Source of the DNA: Paludibacteraceae bacterium
Lineage (GTDB): Bacteria > Bacteroidota > Bacteroidia > Bacteroidales > Paludibacteraceae
Direction: 5' to 3'
Length of the DNA: 64,000 nt
Assembly: GCA_017556705.1 (NCBI GenBank)
Contig: JAFYMG010000005.1
Coordinates: 1 to 64,000 of the forward strand
The translations under genes were made by a program, and so were the position numbers. The notes under the pieces were generated by a model, which did not search any database, was not told the origin of the DNA, and saw nothing but the letters and a program-made list of their open reading frames with translations. Below are positions 1 through 9,895 of the stretch, in pieces (the stretch's first letter is position 1; the number at the start of each line of letters is the position of its first letter).

Positions 1-340
1 ACTATGAGTTATGAACTATGAGTGATGAGTGATGAGTTATGAACTATGAGTGATGAGGGATGAGGGATGAGTTATGAACTATGAGTGATGAGTGATGAGT
101 TATGAGTGATGAGTTATGAGTGATGAGTGATGAGTTATGAGGGAGGAGTGATGAGTGATGAGTTATGAGGGAGGAGTGATGAGTGATGAGTTATGAGTGA
201 TGAGTTATGAGTGATGAGTTATAAGTGATGAACTATGAGTGATGAGTTATGAATGATGAGTTATGAGGGATGAGTTATGAGTGATGAGTTATGAGGGAGG
301 AGTGATGAGGGAGGAGTGATGAGTGATGAGTGATGAGGGG
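1..340. repeat. Degenerate short-unit minisatellite
   Basis: About 340 bases built almost only from the words GATGAG, TTATGA, GTGATGAG and AACTATGAG in shifting order, with occasional GGGAGGAGT variants. It ends in a run of about eleven G. Units are 7 to 10 bp and mostly contain ATGA, so stop codons and starts occur in many frames. I see no credible gene here: the open frame on the minus strand is a by-product of the repeat lacking stops on that strand. Replication slippage is the likely origin. The array may continue beyond the left window edge. Confidence 0.9.
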
Positions 341-353
341 GGGGGGGAGGGAT

Positions 354-390
354 GCGCGTGCGTACGCATATATATAATGTACGCGCGCGT
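354..390. other. Alternating purine-pyrimidine palindrome
   Basis: Left arm 354-365 and right arm 379-390 pair over 12 bp with one G-T wobble around an AT-rich loop. Both arms alternate G/C and T/A, and the loop is a run of alternating TA. Such sequence can extrude as a cruciform or adopt Z-DNA; that is general physical knowledge, not something shown here. It directly follows the minisatellite and G-run. Confidence 0.6.
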
Positions 391-467
391 GAAAGAGGAG
401 ATTTGTCAGACAGTATTAAAAATAAAGAACCAGAAGTTGAGGCAATTGCTAATGTAGATGTAAACAA

Positions 468-493
468 ATAGGTGTCAACAGATATATAAATCC
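468..493 (+). promoter_or_regulatory. GGTGTCA motif, copy 1
   Basis: Starts ATAGGTGTCAACA and continues to TATATAAATCC. It lies 9 bp upstream of the -33 element of the GH3 promoter. A near-identical copy lies upstream of the promoter of the membrane-protein operon near 18.3 kb, and variants occur at 9.8, 16.7 and 18.4 kb. Function unknown; an operator or a mobile-repeat end would both fit. Confidence 0.45.
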
Positions 494-502
494 ATAGAAA
501 TA

Positions 503-534
503 TTTGTATATGTGAGAAAAAAGTAGTAACTTTG
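503..534 (+). promoter_or_regulatory. Bacteroidota-type promoter of the GH3 gene
   Basis: TTTG at 503-506, 20-bp spacer, TAACTTTG at 527-534, followed by C. This matches the phylum consensus TTTG-N19-21-TAnnTTTG. It lies about 58 bp upstream of the GH3 start codon. Confidence 0.75.
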
Positions 535-591
535 CAACGCAATTTGTATTTTGCAGTAAGTTTGGAATAAATTATATAGTCAATATTTATC

Positions 592-2394
592 ATGAAAAAC
601 AAATCAATCAGAGAGACCTTGGGCATATTAGTGATGCTCGCATTTATTTTTACCGTTGTTTGGTGTGGCAAAAGTGAGGAGCGCAAAGCTTTTCGCATGA
701 ATCGTCAGGTAGAACGTACACTAAAGCAAATGAGCACACGAGAGAAAGTGGCCCAATTGATGGTATCGCATACAGACAGCTATGTCTTTTCTGACCAACA
801 TGCCTTACTCACGGACACTCTAGTTGGCATCGAAGGCATTGGTGGATTATTGATCATTCAAGATAGTTTGCCCCGTTATTTAAATCGCATGAACGAGTTG
901 CAAACTATGAGTAAAGTACCCTTATTGATATCCATTGATGGTGAATGGGGTCCGTCGATGCGCTTTGGCGAGTTTCCATTTTTCCCTCAGCAGATGCAAT
1001 TGGGTGCGCTGGAGAGTGATTCCCTGCTGTATGAGATGGGGTTGGCAGTTGCTGAGCAATGCCAAATGGTGAACATCCATATCAACTATGCACCTGTAGT
1101 GGACATCAATATCAATCCAAAGAATCCCGTTATTCATGCTCGTTCCTTTGGAGAGGACCGCGATAAAGTGACGAAGTTCGCGCGTGCCTATATGAAGGGC
1201 ATGCAAGATGGCGGTATCATCGCATGTAGCAAGCACTTCCCTGGGCATGGCGACACGGAGGTAGATTCGCACAAGGGGTTACCAGTATTGCCTTTTAGCC
1301 GCGAGCGTTTGGACTCGATGGAGCTATATCCCTTCCGCGACCAGATCAAGGAGGGGGTGAAGATGGTGATGATGGGTCACCTGCATATCCCTGCTTTGGA
1401 TAGCGCGGTGTCATCCATCTCCTACCCTATCGTGACAGGATTATTGAAAGAGGAGTTGGGCTTTGATGGTATCGTAGTGACCGATGCATTGACCATGAAG
1501 GGTGTGAGTGAGCATCTAGAGCCTGCCGAGATAGCTTTAGCAGCGTATAAGGCTGGCGTGGACATATTGTTGAAACCAGGTGATATTCTTGCCTCGATTG
1601 ATTGTTTGGAAGAAGCAATCACAGCTGGAGGTGAAGCAGCTATAGCCGACTTGGACAATCGCGTACGTAAAATACTGAAAATGAAAGCCGAGTTTGGCAT
1701 GTTGGAAAAGAACTATAGCGCACAGGTAGATACCACCGATATTAGCAATCGCGTGAAGAAAGCAGAGCATATTGCGCTAACCCAAGAATTGTCCGAAAAG
1801 ACCATGACATTGGTGGACAATCACTCTGGTTTGATACCACTAGATGCATCCAAACGCATTGCCTATGTAGCATACAATGCAAAGCATATTCCATTGCGCC
1901 GCGAATATGGTGATATTGAAGGACTATCGGGATACAACCCAGCGACAGGTATGGTGGATTCTACCACATTGATGTACCAACATCTGCTGAAAGAGGCGAT
2001 AAGGCGAAATGGCGATAAGGCGACGAAGGAAGCTTGTGAGGTGCATTATTTTGCATTGGACAAGAAGAGCAGCAAAAAAGACATTGCCGCCGTGGAGAAA
2101 CATCTGAAGGAGTATGATGTGGTGATTTTGGCATGTCACGATCCAAGAGGAAGAAGCCGCAAAGACATGATTCACCCTGATCATCTGGTAGCATTGGGCA
2201 GACTGGTCAAAAAACATCAACCTATATTGGTACACTTTGGCAGCCCTTATGGTTTGGCGGAGTTGCCATGGTTGAATGAGCTTGGTGGTATTTTGGTGGG
2301 TTATCAAGATAGCGAGAATAACCAACGCGCAGCAGCTAAAGTGCTGACAGGCGAGATTGAAGCAGAAGGCGTATTGCCAGTGAGTATTCGATAA
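592..2394 (+). CDS. Glycoside hydrolase family 3, NagZ-like beta-N-acetylhexosaminidase
   Basis: A 600-residue GH3 enzyme, likely removing terminal N-acetylglucosamine from peptidoglycan fragments. The N-terminus has a hydrophobic segment (about residues 9-25), so the protein is exported or membrane-anchored, unlike cytoplasmic NagZ. The NagZ-subfamily signature KHFPGHGDTEVDSH is at 214-227 and carries the catalytic His/Asp pair; the nucleophile is probably D298 in VTDALTMKG. Residues from about 390 to the end form the GH3 C-terminal domain. Some Bacteroidota homologues carry a further beta-lactamase domain, absent here. Around residues 465-482 the DNA contains a short repeat of GGCGATAAGGCGA type, also found in the nitrilase gene. 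It has its own promoter and a shared terminator with the convergent giant gene. Exact substrate is inferred. Confidence 0.88.
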   Translation: MKNKSIRETLGILVMLAFIFTVVWCGKSEERKAFRMNRQVERTLKQMSTREKVAQLMVSHTDSYVFSDQHALLTDTLVGIEGIGGLLIIQDSLPRYLNRMNELQTMSKVPLLISIDGEWGPSMRFGEFPFFPQQMQLGALESDSLLYEMGLAVAEQCQMVNIHINYAPVVDININPKNPVIHARSFGEDRDKVTKFARAYMKGMQDGGIIACSKHFPGHGDTEVDSHKGLPVLPFSRERLDSMELYPFRDQIKEGVKMVMMGHLHIPALDSAVSSISYPIVTGLLKEELGFDGIVVTDALTMKGVSEHLEPAEIALAAYKAGVDILLKPGDILASIDCLEEAITAGGEAAIADLDNRVRKILKMKAEFGMLEKNYSAQVDTTDISNRVKKAEHIALTQELSEKTMTLVDNHSGLIPLDASKRIAYVAYNAKHIPLRREYGDIEGLSGYNPATGMVDSTTLMYQHLLKEAIRRNGDKATKEACEVHYFALDKKSSKKDIAAVEKHLKEYDVVILACHDPRGRSRKDMIHPDHLVALGRLVKKHQPILVHFGSPYGLAELPWLNELGGILVGYQDSENNQRAAAKVLTGEIEAEGVLPVSIR

Positions 2395-2433
2395 AGGTGA
2401 GAGGTTAAAGGTTAAAGGCGAGAGGTGAGAAAG

Positions 2434-2468
2434 ATAATCCCCCGATGAAGATGTCATCGGGGGATTAT
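2434..2468. terminator. Bidirectional terminator hairpin
   Basis: Perfect 15-bp stem (2434-2448 with 2454-2468) and a 5-nt loop, between the convergent GH3 gene and the giant T9SS gene. The stem core is CCCCCGATGA. Flanking T-runs are weak on both strands, but position and strength point to termination for both genes. Confidence 0.8.
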
Positions 2469-2495
2469 TGTATGGATATTGGTTGTTGCTTGCGA

Positions 2496-5400
2496 TTAAC
2501 GCACCAACGCTTGGCGGTATAGTGTTGTGCCGTTGCGTAGGGTCACCTTGACGAGACACATACCAGAAGGCGCAGGCATATCCACAGCGGAATGGAAGAG
2601 GTCAAGTTGGCGTTGCACAATCACTCGTCCTGCCAAATCATAGAGAGTAACCTCCTGAATGAGTTGATTGGAGGATATATGCAATGATGCTTGTGATAGT
2701 GAGTATGCCGTAAAGGATGCCTCCTCATTGGTTGAAGGATTGGTGGTAGAGGTAGATGTGCCATCGCCATTGCTACTGCCAACATACTCGTCTGGTCCCT
2801 CGATAAAATAGCGTTGCTCATGATTTTGAGGCATAGGCAAAGTAAGCACCAATCCATCCATGATACGGTAGCGTGTGCCTGTGATAGAGTCACGGAAATA
2901 ACACTCGCGCTTCCAATTAGACGAGAGGTAGAAGGCAAATTGCATGTAATCAGTACGATAATCCTTATCCACCAATAGGTTGACTGGTATATGGGATATG
3001 CCTTGTCGTATGTCAGCCATCATAGGTACTTTCTCTGCGAGGGTGTACATATTCACTGGTGTGGTGATATAACTGGTATTCTCTACGCCAGAGGACATAG
3101 AGATTGCATCTTCACCTTGCAGATAATAATCGTTCGCCGCAGGGTTGACCGCCAATATGGTACGTGCATACGCATCATCCGTAAGAGCATAGATGGTCAT
3201 TATTTCGGAGACAGAAGAGCGTGTTTTGGATGTTGAAGCACGACGAGGAGCAGGAGATGGTGTCTCAGAATTATCTTCGGAGAATGGAGATACCTGATTG
3301 TTGAGTGTAAGGTGAGTGGATTTTAGAGTCATCGACAAACTAAGACTTTGCTTTTTATCTTTCGCCTCTACCATCACAGAAGTCATAGGTGCGAGGAAAC
3401 GGTTGTCGCCCATTGTATGTTCGGTTTCCGCATTCCATGTACCATTCTCAATACGATAGAATACGTGATTTAACACCCCTTCGTTGTCATGCAAGAAGTC
3501 ATGCATATTGATAAATGCCATGGTTGGGTTGCCAAACAAGAAATACTCGCTTTCTATCTTATTTTGTAGTGTAATCTCCATATTTTGATTATCATGATCC
3601 GCATCAAAAGCGAACTTATGTGCCAATCCGTTACGCTGAACAGGTACGTTATTACCACCAGACGAGATATAGGTATCATGTGGTTTAGGGAGGCGTACGA
3701 TCAGCTCTTCTTCTGTAAAATTATCTGGTCCTGCGCCATACAACATGAATCCCGACCCTGGAGATAGAGGTTGATCTAAGCCATTGGATGACAAGAATTC
3801 TGCTGCATCAGCAGGTTCTGTAGTGGTTCCATCTTCGTACCAATTCTTAACTGTTTGGTTGTAGTATGAAGCCCAGAAGGCGTACGGAGCAGAACTGGTT
3901 CGTGATCCTTGGAAAGGCGCAACGACAAATGGATCAATGCTTTCTACGTTTTTGGCATTAGGATCCACGTAGCTGGTCCCACTATGTGGGATATACATAT
4001 CTCCCGAATACATGCTCTTGAGAGGCGCCGACATCATGTGCCATCCATCTTTTCGGATTGGCATATCTACGAAAGCCTTTTCGTAGTCTAGCAAGTGTTG
4101 GTTGTTGATATGCGCGCCCGCAGCGAAGTAAATATTGCTGCAACTATGTTGATCGTGGTGCACAGCCATAGGATAGTGGTCGTGCTCATGCTCTGGCACA
4201 ATATACGGATAGAGCAATGGATTGTCCAGATTAGGGATAATAACATCTGTTCCCTTCATTGGCACATAGCCTTCTACAAGTTCGTTGGTTTCAGGATCTT
4301 CGGTTGAATCAATACGTCCATCGCCATTCTTATCAATCCATCCTTTCCAGTTTTCGTTTTTGCCCCAACCATTGAAAGATGTACCCGTAGGTTGCCAAAC
4401 GAGGGTGTTAGGCACAACTTGAATGGTGAAGAAGATATAGCCTACGCGGCAAAGGTCGCCGGAATTATTACCAGGATACTCATATCCCCCTGTATCCCCT
4501 AATCGTAAACGCAAGGTATATTCCTCACCTACAGTGAAAGATGTTGGTTTATCGATTGTAGTTCCCGTTTCCAAATCAAAGAAGGAAAGATAGTCTAGCG
4601 ATGAATGTAAATTAAAACTAATTGATTCATCTTTTTGGTATGCAGAACCCCCCACCGTTATGTTTGCAATCTCCTTAATGGGCAGCGTGACAGAAGTGAT
4701 AGTATTATCTTCATTCGCCACCACTTTCACGGTTGGTAATTGTATTTTTTGTTGTGGAGTTTTATCTGCCTTTATAATTGGTGCCACATTCAAGTGGTAG
4801 TCGGAATGCGCCGCCGCAATAACAACTCGTCGTGGTTCGTTGCAGTCTTTGAGTACAACAGAATCCGTCAATCCATCTACCTTTGCTTTTGCCGTTTCGG
4901 CAATAGGGAAGCACCAATAGCGTGCTTTATCCTCTGAACCGAGGTAGAAGTGTACTGTCGTCTTATAGAATTGTAGCCAACCATTATCGTATAAGTGCTT
5001 TATGATCTCGTAGTTCTGCATTGACAAGAATTTGGATGGTTGCAGTTCCTCAAAGGTTTTAGCATAATAGTTAGGATTGTATTCCGCATTATTTGGATCA
5101 TCCGTAGCGAAACGACGCATATCGTACATGATGGCGGTAGAAACTTGTCCATGCGTGTAACCATACATTTTTTCGAATCCCTTAATAGACGTTTGCAAAC
5201 GTGTGTTGTAATCATTTAAGCGTTGTTGGAAAGCTTCTTCAGATTCGTCATCTCGTTTCGTCGGTACTTTTTCAGACAAAACATCTCCCGCAGGATCACC
5301 GATTAGCCAATCGGCAAAGATAGGCGCTTCAACTTGTTTTATTTCTCCTCCCGCGCCATCAATTGCCAAGTTATTAACAATCTTTGCGGTTAAGAAATAG

Positions 5401-8400
5401 ACATCATTGGCACAGTTGCCATTAGAATTGTTGAATATATTAACACCTGTAGCGGTCGTTTGGTCGGCAAATCCATTGGCAGTCAATATACCATCGCTAT
5501 TGCTATGTGTGATAAACTTTTGGTCTGAATTGCGAAGTGTGAATACCGTTTGTTGGGTTGCGTGCAAGGGAGTAGTCATATTGCAGGCAGGAGTAGCCAA
5601 CTCCGCTGGCGTATATGCCATACGCATAGAATAACTATGCTTATCATAGAGGTATTGCAGTGGGAGTTGGGTTTTTGCAGCATCATCAAGGTCCTTATAG
5701 ACGCCCGATGTCATATCATTATCGGTCACGTTATCAATGATATGCGCTACATAGAGCAACCATTTCGTCTCACCATTATTCACTGTGCGAACATACGCTT
5801 TCGCATGTTTCTGTCCTCTTTCTGCCATTAAGTCCAACAGTTTGGATACAGAACCAAGGGTATCAATGCCTTTTTCTTGAAGAGTTTGATAATGTTCAGG
5901 AATTGAAGGATTAAACGTAGCAGGAGGAATACTTACCGAACCATAGTGATCGTCTTGGTTATTGGTATCGTGGTCTGTAGTATTGTCGTGATAATATCCC
6001 TCATCATTTACCAACCTAACTGGTTCGCCTTTCGAAATAACCTTATCGCCCTCCTTGTGCTCATACGACTCGTTGTAGATTTGATAGTACATATACCCAT
6101 CTGCTCCAGCATTGATATTGCTATAATCCAATCGAAGAATAGCCGCAGCAGAGGTCTTCTCTGTGTCGGTAGAACGGCATGCCATCTTACCTTGGTATGC
6201 TGCAATAGGCAGACGTGATACGAAGAGCGAGATATCATCCACCATAAAGTCGTTACCGTTGTTGGTGGTAGCAAAGTTGTAGATTGACACACGTGTTTCT
6301 TTGTAGCTATGTGCCGAATTGATTGGAAATACGACTTGTCGCCATCCTGATTGCTGGAGCAATTCACCTACAAAATATACACCTGCATTTTCCCATTCTC
6401 CCCAAACGGTATCTTCATGAGCATTTATCGTATAATCACGTCCTTGCACATTGCATCGGAAGATTGGGTTGGCGGTTGCATTTCCACTACCTCCCCAACC
6501 TTGAGGCGTTGGGTTGCAGAACCATGCCGAACAATAGAGTGTTTGTCCCGAACAAATCACGGCTTTGGTAGATAGAGTTGCCACCAATCCAGGCTCCATA
6601 GTTCCATCCACATAGAGAGATTTACCACTGAATGGTGCTTGATCAGCCCAACCTTTTCCTGGATTTTTATCCACAATAGTATATTCTCCATAGAATGGGA
6701 ATACACCTTGGTTAGCACCACGTTTGAATTTATCTTTATTGAGAGGTTCTTCATTATATACATATCCATAGGAAGTATAGTTCCAAGGGAGGTGCGAATT
6801 ATATTCATCAAAATTGATATATGCCAATTGGTTATATTGGCTCTTGATACGCTGTTGGGTGATAATGGTTTGGGTAGTAGGTCCTTGCCTTTCAATATCC
6901 ACAAAATCCACCACAAAGCGAGCAATGCGCAACTCAGGACCATCAGCAGGTGTAATTGTCAGTGTATAGACCACTCTATTATTTCCTTCGTATGAATCAC
7001 CCTCAACACTTAAATAATCCAGTTTCTTGGGGTCATTTGGATTGGCTATTCTATCGCCATCCTTTTTCCAATGCACGGTTGTATTATTTCCAACAACACG
7101 ATGTAACTTCTGGGGATTGGCATTATCCCAATAAAAATAACACATCTCAGAGATATGGTAGCGGTAGGTAAGGTAACGGTATTCCGTAGAAAGTAAAACC
7201 TCTTGACCTACAGGAGCTTGGTAGTGATACTCTTCCAAATACTCATCTGATTCTAATGCAGCCAACTTATTTGCGATTTCTTCAGCAGGTTTCAAATGGA
7301 AGAATTGGCGATAAGAGAGTGTTGGTTCAGTAATAGAAGTAATTTGACCTTGTTCAAACTCAAACTTATAATCAGTATATGCACTCACATCGCATGCCAT
7401 GGTATGGTATCCCCCCGCAAGAGCATCGGCCAACGAACCAGGATTAGGTTGATAATTTGTGTAATTCCACCCTTTCAATATCGGGGTTTTGTTGTCCGTT
7501 GCATCCTCATTCAGTATGCCGATCACAGAGTTAACACCATCGGTATATCCCGCTTTATTGATAGCGTACAAGCCATGAGAAACACCATCTGCCTGCTGAT
7601 CTGCATCTGATGCACTCGCTGGGGTATTGATAGCAGAGAACGCGCTATTATCAGCTGCACGAGGAGATAATATCCAAGAAGTACAATAATCACCTTGTCC
7701 ATAATCATAATTATATGTGGGGTCAGATCCAGTGTTATAGTCATACCAACGCATGTAGCCCGAGTAGCCAGACTCTGGTAAACGCAGTTCTATTTCCTCG
7801 CCTGGCATATAGTAAATGGTGCGCTCTGCAGTGTGAACATTTTGTTGATCAGTTAGTCGGTTCCAAGCCTCTATCTCCTCAGCAGTAGCTCCCTTTCCCG
7901 CTTGAGTGTAAAATTGTATTCCACCTACGGTAGAACGTTGAGATAATGGAATAACAAAAGTTGCAGAATGTTCATGCACATCCGTTCCGCAGGTCAATGT
8001 ACCTCGAAGTTCTGCGGAGCGCTTCTGCTCTGTGCCGTTTTCAGGAGTACTAACTTTTATTTTGTTATCTCCATATCGTGTTGCGACCAAGCCTGTCCAG
8101 CCATTAAACAGTTCTAGTTTGAGATTATCATCTGTTAATTTAACCGGCGTTGGTACTGTCGTCATACTTGCGCTAAACACCTGATTATTCACATTGTAAA
8201 TCACAGAACCATGCTGATGAGTTGGCACAACATCAAACACCTTATCTTCCTCTGTCGAACGGAAAGTATATGTAACGGGGTTGATAGAGAAGGTGAGCGA
8301 AGGAAGTTCCTCTTCATGGTAAGAGTTGCGCACGACGCGCATGGATTGCGTATTTATTTGATCATTATAGGTATATTCTACCACCACATTGTCAATATAA

Positions 8401-9368
8401 TCCACATAACTTAAGATACCTTGCACATTCTCTTCCGCGAAAAGATATTGTTGTAGCTCCATTGGACTCTTGCCATTAGGGGTAATGGTGAATTGCCAAG
8501 TGTCATTTGTACCATCTTTTTTGGTAATATCGGACAAGGTCATGACCGAGCGACCAGAGGTTTCTTTACAAGCCACAAAGTTGCTTGCGACCAGCGTAGA
8601 AACTTTTTCCTTGTTGGATGTTGATGCCCAATAAACCTTCACATCACTCACAAGAGTAGGATCTACGCCTTCTGTTTTGCGTCCTAATAGCATCTCGTTT
8701 GGACGGTTGACGCATTGATAGTATGTTTCTGTTGAGCCTTCCAACACAAACTCTACCATTGTTCTTTGTTGTTGGGCAGCATCATCATTTTCTACGTATG
8801 TATATTCCACCTTTGCTGGATTGAAGTGTGCGGTAGAACCACCATCGGCACCTTGTTTCTCCCATTTTTCGATGTAAAATTTAAATCCAGCAAACCAATC
8901 TCCTCCAACGGAATAACCACTTCCCACATATAAAGGTACTATTCCACCCCACAAATTAGCATTGTAATATAGAGCACCATATAGATATTTGTCCTCTTGA
9001 TGCTCAGAATCTCCAATATGAAAAGCAGAAGCGGCTGCTGAATTAGAAACAAGCATCAAATTCGTATTATTGCTTCCATTATTGTTAACAGCCAAAAAAA
9101 CTCCCATTGTAACATTTTCAAATGTATATGAATACGACAAACCATTATCTGTGATATGCAATATCCACAAACAATTATCAGAAACATCCTCCACTGCATG
9201 CAATCCACCAGTAGATGCCTCCAAATAAGTAGTTGGAATAGTATTACCCCAATCGTTGTTGTAACTTATCGTCACATAATCCCCATCGGTAAGATAACCA
9301 TCGGTAGTTTGTGCTTGAAGGGAGACACAAAAAAGGCAAGTATATACCAAAAGAAAAATCCGTTTCAT
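2496..9368 (-). CDS. Giant T9SS-secreted surface protein (2290 aa)
   Basis: No specific function recognised. It opens with a clear signal peptide (MKRIFLLVYTCLFCVSLQAQ). About residues 910-1060 look like a jelly-roll, carbohydrate-binding type domain (VDGTMEPGLVATLS to NGNDFMVDDISLF). Around 1655-1715 there is the W-rich module ending DVIIPN that is frequent in secreted Bacteroidota proteins. The last 60-80 residues (VTLYDLAGRVIVQ onward, ending YRQALVR) fit a type A T9SS sorting domain, so the product should cross the outer membrane by T9SS and be cleaved and attached to the surface or released. It is clearly paralogous over its full length to the 2136-residue protein at 18.4-24.9 kb. An adhesin, glycan-binding or S-layer-like role is possible but not shown. 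It has its own promoter just upstream. Confidence 0.85.
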   Translation of the reverse strand: MKRIFLLVYTCLFCVSLQAQTTDGYLTDGDYVTISYNNDWGNTIPTTYLEASTGGLHAVEDVSDNCLWILHITDNGLSYSYTFENVTMGVFLAVNNNGSNNTNLMLVSNSAAASAFHIGDSEHQEDKYLYGALYYNANLWGGIVPLYVGSGYSVGGDWFAGFKFYIEKWEKQGADGGSTAHFNPAKVEYTYVENDDAAQQQRTMVEFVLEGSTETYYQCVNRPNEMLLGRKTEGVDPTLVSDVKVYWASTSNKEKVSTLVASNFVACKETSGRSVMTLSDITKKDGTNDTWQFTITPNGKSPMELQQYLFAEENVQGILSYVDYIDNVVVEYTYNDQINTQSMRVVRNSYHEEELPSLTFSINPVTYTFRSTEEDKVFDVVPTHQHGSVIYNVNNQVFSASMTTVPTPVKLTDDNLKLELFNGWTGLVATRYGDNKIKVSTPENGTEQKRSAELRGTLTCGTDVHEHSATFVIPLSQRSTVGGIQFYTQAGKGATAEEIEAWNRLTDQQNVHTAERTIYYMPGEEIELRLPESGYSGYMRWYDYNTGSDPTYNYDYGQGDYCTSWILSPRAADNSAFSAINTPASASDADQQADGVSHGLYAINKAGYTDGVNSVIGILNEDATDNKTPILKGWNYTNYQPNPGSLADALAGGYHTMACDVSAYTDYKFEFEQGQITSITEPTLSYRQFFHLKPAEEIANKLAALESDEYLEEYHYQAPVGQEVLLSTEYRYLTYRYHISEMCYFYWDNANPQKLHRVVGNNTTVHWKKDGDRIANPNDPKKLDYLSVEGDSYEGNNRVVYTLTITPADGPELRIARFVVDFVDIERQGPTTQTIITQQRIKSQYNQLAYINFDEYNSHLPWNYTSYGYVYNEEPLNKDKFKRGANQGVFPFYGEYTIVDKNPGKGWADQAPFSGKSLYVDGTMEPGLVATLSTKAVICSGQTLYCSAWFCNPTPQGWGGSGNATANPIFRCNVQGRDYTINAHEDTVWGEWENAGVYFVGELLQQSGWRQVVFPINSAHSYKETRVSIYNFATTNNGNDFMVDDISLFVSRLPIAAYQGKMACRSTDTEKTSAAAILRLDYSNINAGADGYMYYQIYNESYEHKEGDKVISKGEPVRLVNDEGYYHDNTTDHDTNNQDDHYGSVSIPPATFNPSIPEHYQTLQEKGIDTLGSVSKLLDLMAERGQKHAKAYVRTVNNGETKWLLYVAHIIDNVTDNDMTSGVYKDLDDAAKTQLPLQYLYDKHSYSMRMAYTPAELATPACNMTTPLHATQQTVFTLRNSDQKFITHSNSDGILTANGFADQTTATGVNIFNNSNGNCANDVYFLTAKIVNNLAIDGAGGEIKQVEAPIFADWLIGDPAGDVLSEKVPTKRDDESEEAFQQRLNDYNTRLQTSIKGFEKMYGYTHGQVSTAIMYDMRRFATDDPNNAEYNPNYYAKTFEELQPSKFLSMQNYEIIKHLYDNGWLQFYKTTVHFYLGSEDKARYWCFPIAETAKAKVDGLTDSVVLKDCNEPRRVVIAAAHSDYHLNVAPIIKADKTPQQKIQLPTVKVVANEDNTITSVTLPIKEIANITVGGSAYQKDESISFNLHSSLDYLSFFDLETGTTIDKPTSFTVGEEYTLRLRLGDTGGYEYPGNNSGDLCRVGYIFFTIQVVPNTLVWQPTGTSFNGWGKNENWKGWIDKNGDGRIDSTEDPETNELVEGYVPMKGTDVIIPNLDNPLLYPYIVPEHEHDHYPMAVHHDQHSCSNIYFAAGAHINNQHLLDYEKAFVDMPIRKDGWHMMSAPLKSMYSGDMYIPHSGTSYVDPNAKNVESIDPFVVAPFQGSRTSSAPYAFWASYYNQTVKNWYEDGTTTEPADAAEFLSSNGLDQPLSPGSGFMLYGAGPDNFTEEELIVRLPKPHDTYISSGGNNVPVQRNGLAHKFAFDADHDNQNMEITLQNKIESEYFLFGNPTMAFINMHDFLHDNEGVLNHVFYRIENGTWNAETEHTMGDNRFLAPMTSVMVEAKDKKQSLSLSMTLKSTHLTLNNQVSPFSEDNSETPSPAPRRASTSKTRSSVSEIMTIYALTDDAYARTILAVNPAANDYYLQGEDAISMSSGVENTSYITTPVNMYTLAEKVPMMADIRQGISHIPVNLLVDKDYRTDYMQFAFYLSSNWKRECYFRDSITGTRYRIMDGLVLTLPMPQNHEQRYFIEGPDEYVGSSNGDGTSTSTTNPSTNEEASFTAYSLSQASLHISSNQLIQEVTLYDLAGRVIVQRQLDLFHSAVDMPAPSGMCLVKVTLRNGTTLYRQALVR

Positions 9369-9399
9369 ATTTTTTATTTATAAAAAATCAATTTGGGGA

Positions 9400-9431
9400 C
9401 AAAGTTACAAAAAAAAATGCAAATATGCAAA
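9400..9431 (-). promoter_or_regulatory. Promoter of the 2290-aa T9SS protein gene
   Basis: Read on the minus strand: TTTG (9431-9428), 20-bp spacer, TAACTTTG (9407-9400). About 32 bp upstream of the ATG at 9368. Exact fit to the Bacteroidota consensus. Confidence 0.75.
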
Positions 9432-9550
9432 AAAAAGAGTAAAAAGAAAAAAAGAGGTTCGGGGAGAGTTCGTAAATGAAACATATAACTAATTAATAAC
9501 TAATTTATCACTAACTTATCACTAACAAACGGCTAACTCCTAACCGCTAA

Positions 9551-9781
9551 CTAACAAGGTTCTTCGACAAATTAGTTGAAAGGAATATTGAGTCTCCTAC
9601 GCGCAAAGCGCGAGAAATCTTATTAATCTTTTAACTCACTATCGTTCGCTCTTAGTTCTCCGAAATCAATTGCCACCGCTAGCACTCGCTGCGCTCGTCC
9701 GCTGAATCTAAAAAATATACATGGATTTCAACTAAATTGTCGAAGATCCACTAACAAGGTTCTTCGTCAAATTAGGTGAAA
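9551..9781. mobile_element. MITE-like element with terminal inverted repeats
   Basis: CTTCGACAAATTAGTTGAAA at 9562-9581 is repeated inverted at 9726-9745 with one mismatch in 20, bounding a 184-bp stretch without a credible gene. A third copy, direct, follows at 9751-9781; with flank CTAACAAGGTT it matches 9551-9581 with two mismatches. Inside are several small palindromes, such as CGCGCAAAGCGCG near 9600. Non-coding, inverted ends and small size suggest a miniature transposable element or a relic; no transposase is in the window. The rest of the 9369-9895 gap is AT-rich with short CTAAC repeats and nothing else recognisable. Confidence 0.5.
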
Positions 9782-9816
9782 ACAATGAAGAATACATACA
9801 ACAAAGATATGGCAAA

Positions 9817-9837
9817 GGTGTCAGCAAGTAATAAATC
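9817..9837 (+). other. GGTGTCA motif, divergent copy
   Basis: GGTGTCAGCAAGTAATAAATC matches the dispersed motif seen at 468, 16675, 18354 (inverted) and 18379. As with the copies at 16675 and 18379, it lies directly beside a terminator hairpin of a minus-strand gene. Confidence 0.35.
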
Positions 9838-9845
9838 AAAAAAAA

Positions 9846-9874
9846 AAATGCATCCTCGGATGGAGGATGCATTT
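9846..9874 (-). terminator. Rho-independent terminator of the 511-aa lipoprotein gene
   Basis: 12-bp perfect stem (9846-9857 with 9863-9874), loop GGATG, followed on the minus strand by a long T-run. It begins 22 bp after the stop codon of the minus-strand gene. Confidence 0.9.
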
Positions 9875-9895
9875 CGTTATAAGTAAATTAGCAAA

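Noticed and set aside
261..698. 145-residue minus-strand frame at the left end
   Set aside because: Product of the minisatellite and the GH3 promoter region in antisense.
1924..2559. 211-residue minus-strand open frame over the GH3 3' end
   Set aside because: Crosses the terminator and both convergent gene ends; composition is that of a shadow frame.
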